Notes: generated from the letters alone by a model not told the origin. Shown: positions 37,101 to 45,859, counted from the stretch's first letter. The stretch is DNA of 64,000 nt from Ignavibacterium sp037440165 (GCF_037440165.1 NZ_JBBIUQ010000004.1:62001-126000); one strand, 5' to 3'. Numbers and translations: made by a program.

Positions 37101-38085
37101 TGTTGTTTTTGCATATCCTTGGGTTTTATACTTCTTGTTGATTATTCCTTTGATTGCAATATGGTATTTTTATAAAGGAAGAAAAAATCGTTCTGCAATT
37201 ATTTATTCATCTTCAAAATTACTTCCTGAAAATTTTTCCTCTCTCAGAACAAAACTCATACATCTGCCTTTTATATTAAGATTACTAACATTAGCGTTAT
37301 TGATAATTGCTCTTGCTCGTCCACAGGATTTTACGACCGGCACAAATGTTAATACAGAAGGAATTGATATCGTAATGGTATTTGATATTTCTGGAAGTAT
37401 GCTTGCTGAGGATTTAAAACCAAACAGACTTGAAGCAGCTAAAGAAGTGATTGATAAATTTATTGAAGGCAGAATTTCAGACAGAATTGGTTTAGTAATT
37501 TTTTCAAGAGATGCATTTACTCAATGCCCGTTAACAATTGATTATACTGTTTTAAGAAATCTGTTAAGAGAAATAAGAAGTGGAATGCTTGAAGATGGAA
37601 CTGCAATCGGAAATGCAATAGCAAATTCCGTCAATAGACTTAAAGACAGTGACTCTAAGAGTAAAGTCATGATTCTTGTTACAGACGGAGTAAACAATGC
37701 AGGCGAAATTGATCCGCTTTCAGCTGCTGAAATTGCAAAAACTTTCGGAATAAGAATTTATACAATTGGAGTTGGAACACGCGGAGAAGCTCCTTATCCG
37801 GTTCAAACTCCGTTTGGAATTCGTTACCAGATGGTGCCGGTAGAAATTGATGAAGTATTAATGAAACAGATTGCTGAAAGAACTGGTGGACAATATTTCA
37901 GAGCAACTAATAACCGAGCTCTGGAGGAAATTTATAACCGGATTGATAAAATGGAAAAATCAAAAATTGAAATTACTTCTTACAGATCTGCACATGAACT
38001 TTATTTTAACTGGCTTGTGGTGGCTTTTATTTTTCTATTAACAGAAGTAGGATTATCGAGAACAATTTTAAGGAAGCTTCCGTAA
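37090..38085 (+). CDS. batA: BatA, VWA-domain membrane protein
   Basis: 331 residues from the ATG at 37090, preferred over a TTG at 37081 because GGGAG lies 9 bp before it. Two N-terminal helices, then a VWA domain with MIDAS DISGS (VMVFDISGSMLAEDL, near residue 100) and a T-D-G motif (ILVTDGVNNAG), and a C-terminal helix. It overlaps the preceding gene by 11 bp. Bat proteins were named for aerotolerance in Bacteroides; they probably form a complex at the inner membrane facing the periplasm. Confidence 0.88.
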   Translation: MFNNVVFAYPWVLYFLLIIPLIAIWYFYKGRKNRSAIIYSSSKLLPENFSSLRTKLIHLPFILRLLTLALLIIALARPQDFTTGTNVNTEGIDIVMVFDISGSMLAEDLKPNRLEAAKEVIDKFIEGRISDRIGLVIFSRDAFTQCPLTIDYTVLRNLLREIRSGMLEDGTAIGNAIANSVNRLKDSDSKSKVMILVTDGVNNAGEIDPLSAAEIAKTFGIRIYTIGVGTRGEAPYPVQTPFGIRYQMVPVEIDEVLMKQIAERTGGQYFRATNNRALEEIYNRIDKMEKSKIEITSYRSAHELYFNWLVVAFIFLLTEVGLSRTILRKLP

Positions 38086-38086
38086 T

Positions 38087-39127
38087 ATGTTCAGATTTGA
38101 AAATCCAGAATACCTAAATTTTTTATGGTTGATTCCAGTTATTATTGCTCTTTTATTCTGGCTGAATAAGAGACGCAAAAAATTATTGAGTGATTTTGCA
38201 GATTCATACCTTCACAAGATAATAATTTCAGATCATAGTAATCTTAAAACAAAAATTAAATCTTCTGTTCTTCTGACAGCCTTAGCATTACTGATACTTG
38301 CAGCAGCAAATCCGCAAGTTGGGACAAAGCTGCAGGAAGTTAAACAGACTGGTATTGATGTGTTCATCTGTCTTGATGTTTCTTTAAGTATGAGTGCAGA
38401 AGATATAAAACCGAATCGTCTTGAAAAGGCAAAATATCAGGTTTCAAATCTTATTCAGAAATTAAAAGGTGATAGAATTGGTCTGATAATTTTTGCTGGT
38501 CGGGCATACATTCAATTTCCACTTACAACCGATTATTCAGCAGCTAATTTATTTTTGAATGCAGTTGATTTCACCTCAGTACCTCAGCCGGGAACAGCAA
38601 TAGCTTCTGCTATCAATATGGCGAATGAATCATTTGATACTGCTTCAACTCAAAAAGTAATTGTAATTATTACAGATGGAGAAGATCATGAAGGTGATAT
38701 TGAAAGCGCAGTTGATAATGCTGTTGATAAAGGAGTAAAAATTTATACTATCGGACTTGGTACTCCTGATGGTGTTCCGATTCCTCTTTATGATGAAAGT
38801 GGAAATTTACATGGATTTAAAACTGATAAAGATGGCAATACGGTTCTGACAAAACTGAATGAACAGATACTTAAAGAAATTGCTGCTAAAGGTGATGGTG
38901 CATATTATCATGGAAATAATTATGAGAATTATCTGGATAAGATTTATTCAGAATTATCTCAACTTGAAAAAGCTGAGTTTGGAGCAAAGAAAGTTACTGA
39001 TTACGAAAGCAGATATTACTATCTTTTAATACCAGCTCTTGTTCTTTTAATTATAGAATTATTTATCTCTGAGAGAAAATCTCGGTTCTTTATGCGTCTA
39101 AATAGAAAACTTGGTTTAGAGGAATGA
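38087..39127 (+). CDS. batB: BatB, VWA-domain membrane protein
   Basis: 346 residues, the same layout as BatA: N-terminal helices, VWA domain with MIDAS DVSLS (FICLDVSLSMSAED) and IVIITDGEDHEG, and a C-terminal helix (YLLIPALVLLIIELFI). It starts 1 bp after batA and overlaps batC by 4 bp. Together with BatA it gives the pair of VWA proteins typical of the operon. Confidence 0.88.
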   Translation: MFRFENPEYLNFLWLIPVIIALLFWLNKRRKKLLSDFADSYLHKIIISDHSNLKTKIKSSVLLTALALLILAAANPQVGTKLQEVKQTGIDVFICLDVSLSMSAEDIKPNRLEKAKYQVSNLIQKLKGDRIGLIIFAGRAYIQFPLTTDYSAANLFLNAVDFTSVPQPGTAIASAINMANESFDTASTQKVIVIITDGEDHEGDIESAVDNAVDKGVKIYTIGLGTPDGVPIPLYDESGNLHGFKTDKDGNTVLTKLNEQILKEIAAKGDGAYYHGNNYENYLDKIYSELSQLEKAEFGAKKVTDYESRYYYLLIPALVLLIIELFISERKSRFFMRLNRKLGLEE

Positions 39128-39864
39128 TGAGAATCAGCGTTAAAATATTTTTAGTTATAATATTCTTAGCTGAATTTCTTTCAGCTCAGTCAGTTCGAAA
39201 ACTTAATAATGATGGTGTTGATTTGTACGAACAGAAAAAATATGCAGATGCCGAAGTGAATTTCAGAAAAGTGCTTGAAAAAAATGCAGACGATTTTATT
39301 ACAAATTTTAATCTTGGTGATTCATATTATAAACAACAGAAATATGAAGAGGCAATAAAGTCTTATCAGAATGCATTAGGTAAAACAAATGATGATTTAT
39401 CCAAATCAAAAGTCTATCACAATATTGGTAATTCATTATTGAAAGCGAATAAGATTGAAGAAAGTATTGAAGCTTATAAGAGTGCCTTAAAGCTCAATCC
39501 GAATGATTCTGACACAAAATACAATTTGTCATACGCTTTGGAGTTATTAAAGAACAAAGAAAAGAATCAGCAGCAGCAGCAACAGCAGCAGAATCAGAAT
39601 AATCAGCAGAACCAAAATCAGCAGCAGCAAAACCAGAACAATGATCAAAACAACAATGATCAGAATAAGCAGCAGCAATATCAACAACCGAAAGATCAGG
39701 AAGCAAAGCAAGATAACACCAAACAGCAGCAGCAGTCAGATTCAAAAATTTCAAAAGAGCAGGCTGAGCGAATCCTGGAGGCATTGAAGAATAGCGAAAA
39801 AGATTTACAAAAGAATTTAAGAAAAGTTAAAGGTAAAGTTGTTAAACCGGAAAAGGATTGGTAA
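39124..39864 (+). CDS. batC: BatC, TPR protein with Gln/Asn-rich tract
   Basis: 246 residues. Signal peptide, then three TPRs (about 25-130: DLYEQKKYADAEVNFRKVL, KYEEAIKSYQNAL and KIEESIEAYKSALKLNPND), then a low-complexity stretch of Gln, Asn and Lys (about 145-205) encoded by CAG/CAA/AAT runs, and a short helical end. TPR-BatC follows BatB in many Bacteroidota. The Q/N tract is longer than expected and probably disordered. Confidence 0.82.
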   Translation: MMRISVKIFLVIIFLAEFLSAQSVRKLNNDGVDLYEQKKYADAEVNFRKVLEKNADDFITNFNLGDSYYKQQKYEEAIKSYQNALGKTNDDLSKSKVYHNIGNSLLKANKIEESIEAYKSALKLNPNDSDTKYNLSYALELLKNKEKNQQQQQQQQNQNNQQNQNQQQQNQNNDQNNNDQNKQQQYQQPKDQEAKQDNTKQQQQSDSKISKEQAERILEALKNSEKDLQKNLRKVKGKVVKPEKDW

Positions 39865-41666
39865 TGAAAAAGTATTTAATACTTTTCTTTCTTTTCTTTA
39901 GTGTCCAATTTTTAATTGCTCAATCATTTACTGCTTCTGTTGATAAAAATCTTGTCGCAAAAAATGAGCGATTGGAAGTCTCATTTACATTTGAAGGAAG
40001 CGATATAAATTCAATTAGAAATTTTTCTCCACCTACATTTTATAACTTTATAATTCTCGGCGGACCAAATCAATCCACCAGTATGCAAATAATCAACGGT
40101 GCAGTAAGTGCATCAAGAACTTTTTCATATATACTTATCCCAACATCAATCGGAACTTTTTCAATAGGAAGCGCTAGCATTGAGTTTAAAGGTCAGGTAT
40201 TAAAAACTGAACCATTGAAAATAACAGTTGATAAAGGGACATCTAAACCAAAAGATGAACAAGTAGCTGGTGTTTCTGAAGATGAAATTGCAAAGAACCT
40301 TTTTATCAGAGCTGTTGTAGACAAGAGTCGGGCTTATCTTGGTGAGCAAATTACCGTTACATACAAACTTTACACAAGACTGAATATTGCGGCTCAAATA
40401 TCAATCAGTAAACTTCCGCAATATAATGGATTCTGGGCTGAAGAACTTGAAACATCAAGAAATCTCAGTTTTTCAACTGAGGTTATTGATGGAAAGAGAT
40501 ACAAGGTTGCAGTACTGAAAAAAGCAGCATTATTTCCGAGTCAGGTCGGAAAACTTGAAGTAACACCTTTTGAGTTAACAGTTCCGATTGAAATTCCGAA
40601 AAAGAGAAATCCGAATAATATCTGGGATAGTTTTTTTGATGATCCTTTCAGACGAGGAGATATTTATGAATATAATGCTAAATCAAACACACTAAGAGTT
40701 GATGTGATTCCACTCCCAGAAGAACATAAACCCGTTTCATTTAAAGGTGCAGTTGGCAAATTTGAGTTTACGGTTTCCATTGATAAACAAAAAACAAAAA
40801 CTAATGAACCGATAACATTAAAGCTTTCAATCTCAGGAACAGGAAATTTAAATTTACTTCAGGTACCGGATTTTGAGCTGCCAGCCGGATTTGAAAAATA
40901 TGAACCAAAAGTTAATGATCAGATTAATCGCTTAAACAAAATAGGTGGAGTTAAAACAGTTGAGTATCTTTTAATTCCACGAATTGCCGGAACAAGAGAA
41001 ATTAAACCAATTCAATTCTCATATTTTGATCCTGATATCAGAAAATATTTTGAGTTAAAATCTAATCCATTTTACATAACCATTGAGCAGGGAGATTCAG
41101 CTTCAAATTATTATATCGCTGAGAAGGAAGGTGTTAAGCAGCTTGGAACGGATATACATTTCATTAAGACTAAATTTGACGACATCAGAAAAAAGCAGGA
41201 ACATTTAATTACAAAACCTGCATTCTGGTTTGCAACTGCTCTTCCTTTATTAGCTTTTATTGGATTGATTGGCTGGAAACGAAAGCAGGATAAACTTTCC
41301 GGAAATATTCAACTGCTTAAATATCAGAGAGCTGAGAGAGTTGCGAAATCAAAATTCAAAAAAGCTCAGAAATATCTTGAAGCCGGAAACAGCGAAGCAT
41401 ATTATTCCGAAATCGCACAGGCATTCTTTGGCTATCTTGAAGATAAACTTCACATTCCAAAATCTGAATTTACTTTGGATAAAGCTCATTCAATTCTTGC
41501 TGAAAAGGGAATTGATATTCAACTTGCAAACAGGATGAAAAATGCAGGTGAAAAGTGTGAGTTCATTCGCTATGCACCTAATGCTGAAGCTTCTGCTGCT
41601 ATGAAAGATTTTTACAATGAACTTCTTAATGTAGTAATTGATATTGAAAAAGCTTTGGATAAGTGA
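39864..41666 (+). CDS. batD: BatD, oxygen-tolerance family membrane protein
   Basis: 600 residues from the ATG at 39864, which overlaps the batC stop (TAATG) and has AAAGGA 6 bp before it; a TTG two codons upstream is less likely. Signal peptide, several periplasmic beta-sandwich domains (NLFIRAVVDKSRAYLGEQIT, FEFTVSIDKQKTKTNEPIT), one membrane helix (FWFATALPLLAFIGLIGW, about 453-470) and a cytoplasmic tail. The family is BatD. It is the largest Bat protein and probably the periplasmic scaffold. Confidence 0.85.
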   Translation: MKKYLILFFLFFSVQFLIAQSFTASVDKNLVAKNERLEVSFTFEGSDINSIRNFSPPTFYNFIILGGPNQSTSMQIINGAVSASRTFSYILIPTSIGTFSIGSASIEFKGQVLKTEPLKITVDKGTSKPKDEQVAGVSEDEIAKNLFIRAVVDKSRAYLGEQITVTYKLYTRLNIAAQISISKLPQYNGFWAEELETSRNLSFSTEVIDGKRYKVAVLKKAALFPSQVGKLEVTPFELTVPIEIPKKRNPNNIWDSFFDDPFRRGDIYEYNAKSNTLRVDVIPLPEEHKPVSFKGAVGKFEFTVSIDKQKTKTNEPITLKLSISGTGNLNLLQVPDFELPAGFEKYEPKVNDQINRLNKIGGVKTVEYLLIPRIAGTREIKPIQFSYFDPDIRKYFELKSNPFYITIEQGDSASNYYIAEKEGVKQLGTDIHFIKTKFDDIRKKQEHLITKPAFWFATALPLLAFIGLIGWKRKQDKLSGNIQLLKYQRAERVAKSKFKKAQKYLEAGNSEAYYSEIAQAFFGYLEDKLHIPKSEFTLDKAHSILAEKGIDIQLANRMKNAGEKCEFIRYAPNAEASAAMKDFYNELLNVVIDIEKALDK

Positions 41667-41667
41667 G

Positions 41668-42426
41668 ATGAGAAGTAATAAACTTTTTATTTTATTCATA
41701 ATGTTTTTTTCTATCACATTTGCAAAATCTTCTGTTGATGATTTAATGAAGAAAGCAAATGATTTATATGTGCAGGGACAATTTGAAGATGCTATCAAAA
41801 TTTATAATTCTCTTATTGGAGAAGGATACGAAGGCACTTCACTTTTTTACAATTTAGGAAATGCTTATTACAGAACTGGAAAAATCGGCTACGCAATTCT
41901 GTATTATGAAAAAGCTCTGAAGCATTCTCCTGATGATGAAGATGTTATGCACAATCTGCAATTGGCACAACTGAATATCGTAGATAAAATTGAGGCACTT
42001 CCATCATTTTTTGTGTTCAGAATCTGGGAAACAGTACTTGGATTTTTTTCTTCAGAAGGATGGTTGATTTTAAGTTATATTTTATTGCTGGTAGTTCTTT
42101 TTGCTCTTGGATTTTACTTTTTTGCTCAGAATATTACACAACAGAGAATAGCGTTTTATTCATTTGTATTTGTTCTTGTTTTATTTTTTGCATCAGTCAG
42201 TTTGATGATTGTAAAGTTAAATCAGGAAGAAAATCTGAGATTTGGAGTTGTTCTTGAATCAAGTCTCACTGCTAAAAGCAGTCCGGATCCACAAGGCAAA
42301 GATGCCTTTGTAATTCACGAAGGATTAAAAGTTAGAGTTGAAGACAAAGTTGATAAATGGGTAAAGATTAGGTTAGAAGATGGACAAGTAGGTTGGGTAG
42401 AAAATTTTTCGGTTGGAATAATTTAA
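41668..42426 (+). CDS. batE: BatE-like TPR/SH3 membrane protein
   Basis: 252 residues from the ATG at 41668, 1 bp after the batD stop; an in-frame TTG at 41638 would remove the signal peptide position. Signal peptide (LFILFIMFFSITFAK), two TPRs (NDLYVQGQFEDAIKIYNSL, GNAYYRTGKIGYAILYYEKA), two membrane helices (about 130-185) and a C-terminal bacterial SH3-like domain (about 195-252, ending GQVGWVENFSVGII). This is the BatE layout. Last gene of the operon. Confidence 0.82.
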   Translation: MRSNKLFILFIMFFSITFAKSSVDDLMKKANDLYVQGQFEDAIKIYNSLIGEGYEGTSLFYNLGNAYYRTGKIGYAILYYEKALKHSPDDEDVMHNLQLAQLNIVDKIEALPSFFVFRIWETVLGFFSSEGWLILSYILLLVVLFALGFYFFAQNITQQRIAFYSFVFVLVLFFASVSLMIVKLNQEENLRFGVVLESSLTAKSSPDPQGKDAFVIHEGLKVRVEDKVDKWVKIRLEDGQVGWVENFSVGII

Positions 42427-42451
42427 TAACATATTAATAAAAGGAGGATCT

Positions 42452-42805
42452 ATGAAGTTCCTGTTATCTGTGTTCGCATTTCTTTTTGTTCTTTCATTTA
42501 GTTCTTTTGCTCAGGAAAAATCTTGTTGCAGCAGTGGGGACAAGGTTAAACAAGAAGTTTCTATCGAAAAATCAATAAAAAAGGACGGTAAAACTGTTGA
42601 AGTAAAAGAAACTATTATTAAGGATGGTAAAACCGTTGAAGTAAAGAAAGTATTAAATGAAGATGGCGGCTGTGCCGGAAATAAAGAAGCTTCTCAAAAG
42701 AGTTCTGATGAAAAATGCAGCGATAAAAAAGATGTTTCGATGAAGAGTGATTGCTGCAATACTGAAAAGAAGACTGAAGTAAAATCCGAAAAACAATCCC
42801 AATAA
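42452..42805 (+). CDS. Small exported Cys/Lys-rich protein
   Basis: 117 residues. Signal peptide to about residue 21 (SFSSFAQ). The mature protein has six cysteines in three places (CC at 25-26, single Cys in the middle, CC near the end) and two copies of KDGKTVEVK (residues 44-52 and 57-65, period 13). The rest is Lys, Glu and Ser, probably disordered. Strong ribosome site AAAGGAGG. No family recognised; metal or redox binding through paired Cys is possible. It follows batE by 25 bp and may be on the same transcript. Confidence 0.65.
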   Translation: MKFLLSVFAFLFVLSFSSFAQEKSCCSSGDKVKQEVSIEKSIKKDGKTVEVKETIIKDGKTVEVKKVLNEDGGCAGNKEASQKSSDEKCSDKKDVSMKSDCCNTEKKTEVKSEKQSQ

Positions 42806-42833
42806 GAATTTAATCAGAAATTTAATTTTGTAG

Positions 42834-42853
42834 CCGCAAGCTTCAGCTTGCGG
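42834..42853. repeat. CCGCAAGC hairpin, probable dispersed repeat
   Basis: Perfect inverted repeat CCGCAAGC-TTCA-GCTTGCGG, extendable by TAG/TTA with one G-T pair. It lies between the Cys-rich gene and the converging kinase gene. There is no T-tract, so it is more like a small dispersed palindrome than a classical terminator; it may still stop or stabilise transcripts. Confidence 0.5.
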
Positions 42854-42907
42854 TTATCTATTTTAAATGATTTTGTTATGAGATTAAAAAGCTCTGGTGT
42901 TCTATTT

Positions 42908-45163
42908 TCATTCCGAAAAAATCTCTTGAATCAAATCGATTAGCTGTTGTCTTGGGAAAGGCTTAGCCAAATAATGAGTGCAGCCTGAAGAAAGCATTCT
43001 GTCACGATCACTGTCCAAAGCAAAAGCAGTAACGGCAACTATTGGTGTTGAGTGATACTGGGAAAGTGAACGAATTTCCTGCACAACATCTAATCCACTT
43101 TTATCTCCATTTAATCCTATATCCATCAAAATCAGATCAAAAGTTTCATTCTTTACAATTTCAATTGCATCTCCTGCATTATTCAGTGCAGTAAGTTGAA
43201 CAAGGTTTCCTATAAAAGCAGAAATTGTTTGAATGTTAATCGGATCATCTTCAACAAGTAATACTTTTTTTGAATTAAGATTAACAGAAGATGATATTGG
43301 TTTAGATTTATCGATGGAACTTATCTGCTCTCCATCAGTTGCATTAAGTTCAACAAAGAAAGCTGAACCCTCACCTAATTTACTATTGAACCAAATTCTT
43401 CCGTTCATCATCTGAACATACTTTTTTGTCAAAGTCAAACCTAAACCACTTCCTTCAAACTGACGATTATATCCTTCGCTAACTTGCCTGAAAGGTTCAA
43501 AAATTATATCGTGATAAGAATCCGGAATTCCAATTCCTGTATCAACAACCTTAATTATAACTTTATTCTCATTAGTGAAAGCTCTTAAAGATACTCCGCC
43601 TACTTCAGTATATTTAACAGCATTAGAAAACAAATGAGTTACCACTGATTTAAGCAAATTCAAATCAGCAAAAGCGGTGATCTCCTCTTTATCAATGTCG
43701 AGATATAAATTGAGTCCTTTCAATTTTGCCTCATTAACAAAATTTTCATAGGTATTTCTGATAACTGGAACAATGTTTACAGCTCTCAAATCAACTGGTA
43801 GATTTTCTGTTTCTATTCTGGTTAAATCAAGTATTGCATTAAGTGTTTCGTGTAATCTTTGACCACTTTTATTAATTATCCCGGCAAGTTCTTTTGTCAA
43901 TTGTTCTTTTGTATCTTCTTCAATCATACTCGCACATCCCAGAATTCCAACCAATGGTGTGCGAAGCTCGTGACTCATATTTGCGAGAAAATTTGTCTTG
44001 AGTCTGTTCGTTTCTTCAGCTCTGGTCTTTGCAACTTTAATTTCTTCTAAAAGTTTTTTCAACTGAGTTATATCGTCTTTCACTCCCATTAAATTTGTAA
44101 CTACACCATTCTCATTTTTCACCGGCGATATGCGTGCATATTCCCAATATAAAGTTCCATCTTTTCGTTTATTCAAAAATTCACCTTCCCAGTTTTCACC
44201 GGAAAGAACTTTATTCCATAACTGAGTGTAGGTTTCTTTTGGAGTGTAACCAGATTTGAGAAATCTTGGATTTTGTCCAATTACTTCTTCCTTTGAGTAA
44301 CCAGTCAGTTTTGCAAAAGTGTCGTTTACATATTCAATATTTCCATTAACATCTGTAATCAAGATAGCAGAACTGCTTTGATTTATTGATAAAGAGAGCA
44401 GCTTAAGTTGTTCTTCTGATTTTCTCTTTTCGGTTATGTCTCTTAGTATCAATTGTAGCAGACTATTTCCATTGATATCAATTTTATAAAGATTTGCTTC
44501 GGTGAGAATTTTTTTCTCAGCAGTATTAAAACACCAATCGAATAAAGTTGTTTCGCCCTTGAGAGCTTTATTCAAATAAAAGTTAATTAGCTCATCGGAC
44601 TTTTCATTGTTTTGTTGTAATTCAGGTGATAACTCTTCGATCAGAGAATGCGTTAATTGTGGTTTCGTTTTACCGAATAATTTTTCTGCGGCCGGATTAC
44701 AATCTAAAATTTTGAATGATTTTATATCGAGCAAGAGAATCGGATCATAAGCATTTTCAAACAAAGCTCGGAATTTTTTTTCTGATTCCCTTATAAGTGT
44801 TTGGAATTTTTTTCGTTCTGTAATATCACGCGAAATGCACAACAGATAATTTTTCCCATTTAGTTGAATACCTTTTGCACTTACTTCAGCATCGAAAGTA
44901 GATCCGTCTTTTCTTCTATGTATCAGCTCAAAAGTTTCAGCTTCATTAGTAAGCTTGTCAATAGTTGATAAAATTTTATTTTCCTCCCAGCTTGCATTAT
45001 AGTCTCGGGCATTCAAATAAAGCAGTTCACTTGTACTATATCCAAGCATCCTGCAAAAAGTATCGTTTGTATGTACTACATTACCTTTCCGGTCAAGGAT
45101 GTAAACAGCATCGTTAATCGATTGCAATAGTTCAAGCGACAGATTTCCTAAATGTTCTTTCAT
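42908..45163 (-). CDS. Hybrid histidine kinase with three PAS domains and a receiver
   Basis: 751 residues, no membrane helix, so cytoplasmic. Three PAS/PAC units (about 8-118, 125-245, 250-370, each ending RDITE-like), HisKA with NFLANMSHELRTPLVG (phospho-His), HATPase_c with N, G1 (VVDTGIGIP) and G2 (GSGLGLTL) boxes, and a C-terminal receiver (about 635-750) with VLLVEDDPIN, phospho-acceptor Asp in LILMDIGL, and KPFPRQQL. It senses a soluble or redox cue and passes phosphate to its own receiver. No response regulator gene is next to it. Two operator-like dyads lie upstream. Confidence 0.92.
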   Translation of the reverse strand: MKEHLGNLSLELLQSINDAVYILDRKGNVVHTNDTFCRMLGYSTSELLYLNARDYNASWEENKILSTIDKLTNEAETFELIHRRKDGSTFDAEVSAKGIQLNGKNYLLCISRDITERKKFQTLIRESEKKFRALFENAYDPILLLDIKSFKILDCNPAAEKLFGKTKPQLTHSLIEELSPELQQNNEKSDELINFYLNKALKGETTLFDWCFNTAEKKILTEANLYKIDINGNSLLQLILRDITEKRKSEEQLKLLSLSINQSSSAILITDVNGNIEYVNDTFAKLTGYSKEEVIGQNPRFLKSGYTPKETYTQLWNKVLSGENWEGEFLNKRKDGTLYWEYARISPVKNENGVVTNLMGVKDDITQLKKLLEEIKVAKTRAEETNRLKTNFLANMSHELRTPLVGILGCASMIEEDTKEQLTKELAGIINKSGQRLHETLNAILDLTRIETENLPVDLRAVNIVPVIRNTYENFVNEAKLKGLNLYLDIDKEEITAFADLNLLKSVVTHLFSNAVKYTEVGGVSLRAFTNENKVIIKVVDTGIGIPDSYHDIIFEPFRQVSEGYNRQFEGSGLGLTLTKKYVQMMNGRIWFNSKLGEGSAFFVELNATDGEQISSIDKSKPISSSVNLNSKKVLLVEDDPINIQTISAFIGNLVQLTALNNAGDAIEIVKNETFDLILMDIGLNGDKSGLDVVQEIRSLSQYHSTPIVAVTAFALDSDRDRMLSSGCTHYLAKPFPRQQLIDLIQEIFSE

Positions 45164-45240
45164 CTGCTAATAAAATCCGAATTGTTTCGAGAAAATCTGT
45201 AATTAATTGAGGAATTAAAAAATAAGATTAAAGATGTTTC

Positions 45241-45264
45241 TTTTGTAGTAAATCAGCTACAAAA
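45241..45264. promoter_or_regulatory. Operator-like dyad, copy 1
   Basis: TTTTGTAG-N8-CTACAAAA, perfect 8-bp arms, 78 bp before the kinase ATG on the minus strand. It has the same TGTAG-N8-CTACA core and spacing as the copy at 45303-45320; centres are 59 bp apart. Confidence 0.5.
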
Positions 45265-45302
45265 AATTTTTACACTTTACTGGCGGGATTGAAAAATGAG
45301 TA

Positions 45303-45320
45303 TGTAGTAAAATTACTACA
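45303..45320. promoter_or_regulatory. Operator-like dyad, copy 2
   Basis: TGTAGTAA-AA-TTACTACA, a perfect palindrome containing TGTAG-N8-CTACA. TGTAGTA/TACTACA halves recall BlaI/MecI/CopY-type sites, though the arrangement here is inverted and the spacing longer; no such regulator is encoded in the window. Confidence 0.5.
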
Positions 45321-45399
45321 AAAAAATAAATGATTATCCTATAACATATTATTGTAAAAAGGTTGAGATTTGAGTAAGAATTTTTAAGGAATTTAGTAA

Positions 45400-45501
45400 A
45401 TGAAAAATTGTGGAGTCGCCGTACTTGATCGAATTATGACCTTTCTTTCCGTGCTATATTCCCTCATACTGCTTTCCACCCTCATAATTCTTTTAAGTTA
45501 G
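45400..45501 (+). CDS. Possible 33-residue hydrophobic leader peptide
   Basis: ATG at 45400 with AAGGA 9 bp upstream, stop TAG at 45499-45501. The product has one likely membrane helix (IMTFLSVLYSLILLSTLIIL) after MKNCGVAVLDR. The stretch is richer in G+C than its surroundings. It ends 30 bp before a 95-residue orphan gene. It could be a small membrane protein, a leader peptide, or a chance frame inside a structured RNA. Confidence 0.35.
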   Translation: MKNCGVAVLDRIMTFLSVLYSLILLSTLIILLS

Positions 45502-45510
45502 CGGCGCTCC
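45412..45510 (+). ncRNA. Possible structured leader before the 95-aa gene
   Basis: GGAG-T-CGCCG (45412-45421) can pair with CGGCG-CTCC (45502-45510), nine pairs with one bulged T, closing a pyrimidine-rich interior of about 80 nt. CCTTT at 45440-45444 could also pair with the AAAGG ribosome site (45521-45525) of the next gene. No known riboswitch class is recognised. It overlaps the leader ORF, so these are competing or joint readings. Confidence 0.3.
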
Positions 45511-45531
45511 CGATGCTAGTAAAGGGGTATA

Positions 45532-45819
45532 ATGATGATATGGTATAAAATAAGTTTTCCTTCGTATATGACTAACGGCAGAAGTCGTGAGTCATTTATA
45601 AAGGAGTTTTTCAGACATTGGAGAGTGTTTGGTAAACCTGAAGGAATGGCAATTTATGAATTAGAATATGACCTTGATGCTCATGGGGTAATTTATGTCT
45701 CAATTCCAAATCAGGGAATTGATAATCTTATTCAAATGTCATTAAAAAAATGTACACCGATACCAGTGAAAGCGCCATCGGTGAAATTAAGAAAAATTGA
45801 AACAGAAGTTTTTTCATAG
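45532..45819 (+). CDS. Hypothetical 95-residue protein
   Basis: Starts MMIWYKISFPSYMTNGRSRE; the second ATG (45535) is 7 bp from the AAAGGGG ribosome site and may be the true start. No signal peptide or membrane segment; mixed alpha/beta composition with aromatic residues (FIKEFFRHWRVFG) and ELEYDLDAHGVIYVSI. No family recognised. It stands alone between the divergent kinase and a strong terminator, with an unusual leader, so it is probably a real, separately controlled gene. Confidence 0.6.
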   Translation: MMIWYKISFPSYMTNGRSRESFIKEFFRHWRVFGKPEGMAIYELEYDLDAHGVIYVSIPNQGIDNLIQMSLKKCTPIPVKAPSVKLRKIETEVFS

Positions 45820-45859
45820 CCTCCTCTGTGATTGTTGGTGGTTAGTATAACAATACGAT

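Noticed and set aside
39494..39784. Open frame on - opposite BatC
   Set aside because: It is the antisense reading of the CAG/CAA repeat and gives only an Ala/Asp/Ser-rich artefact.
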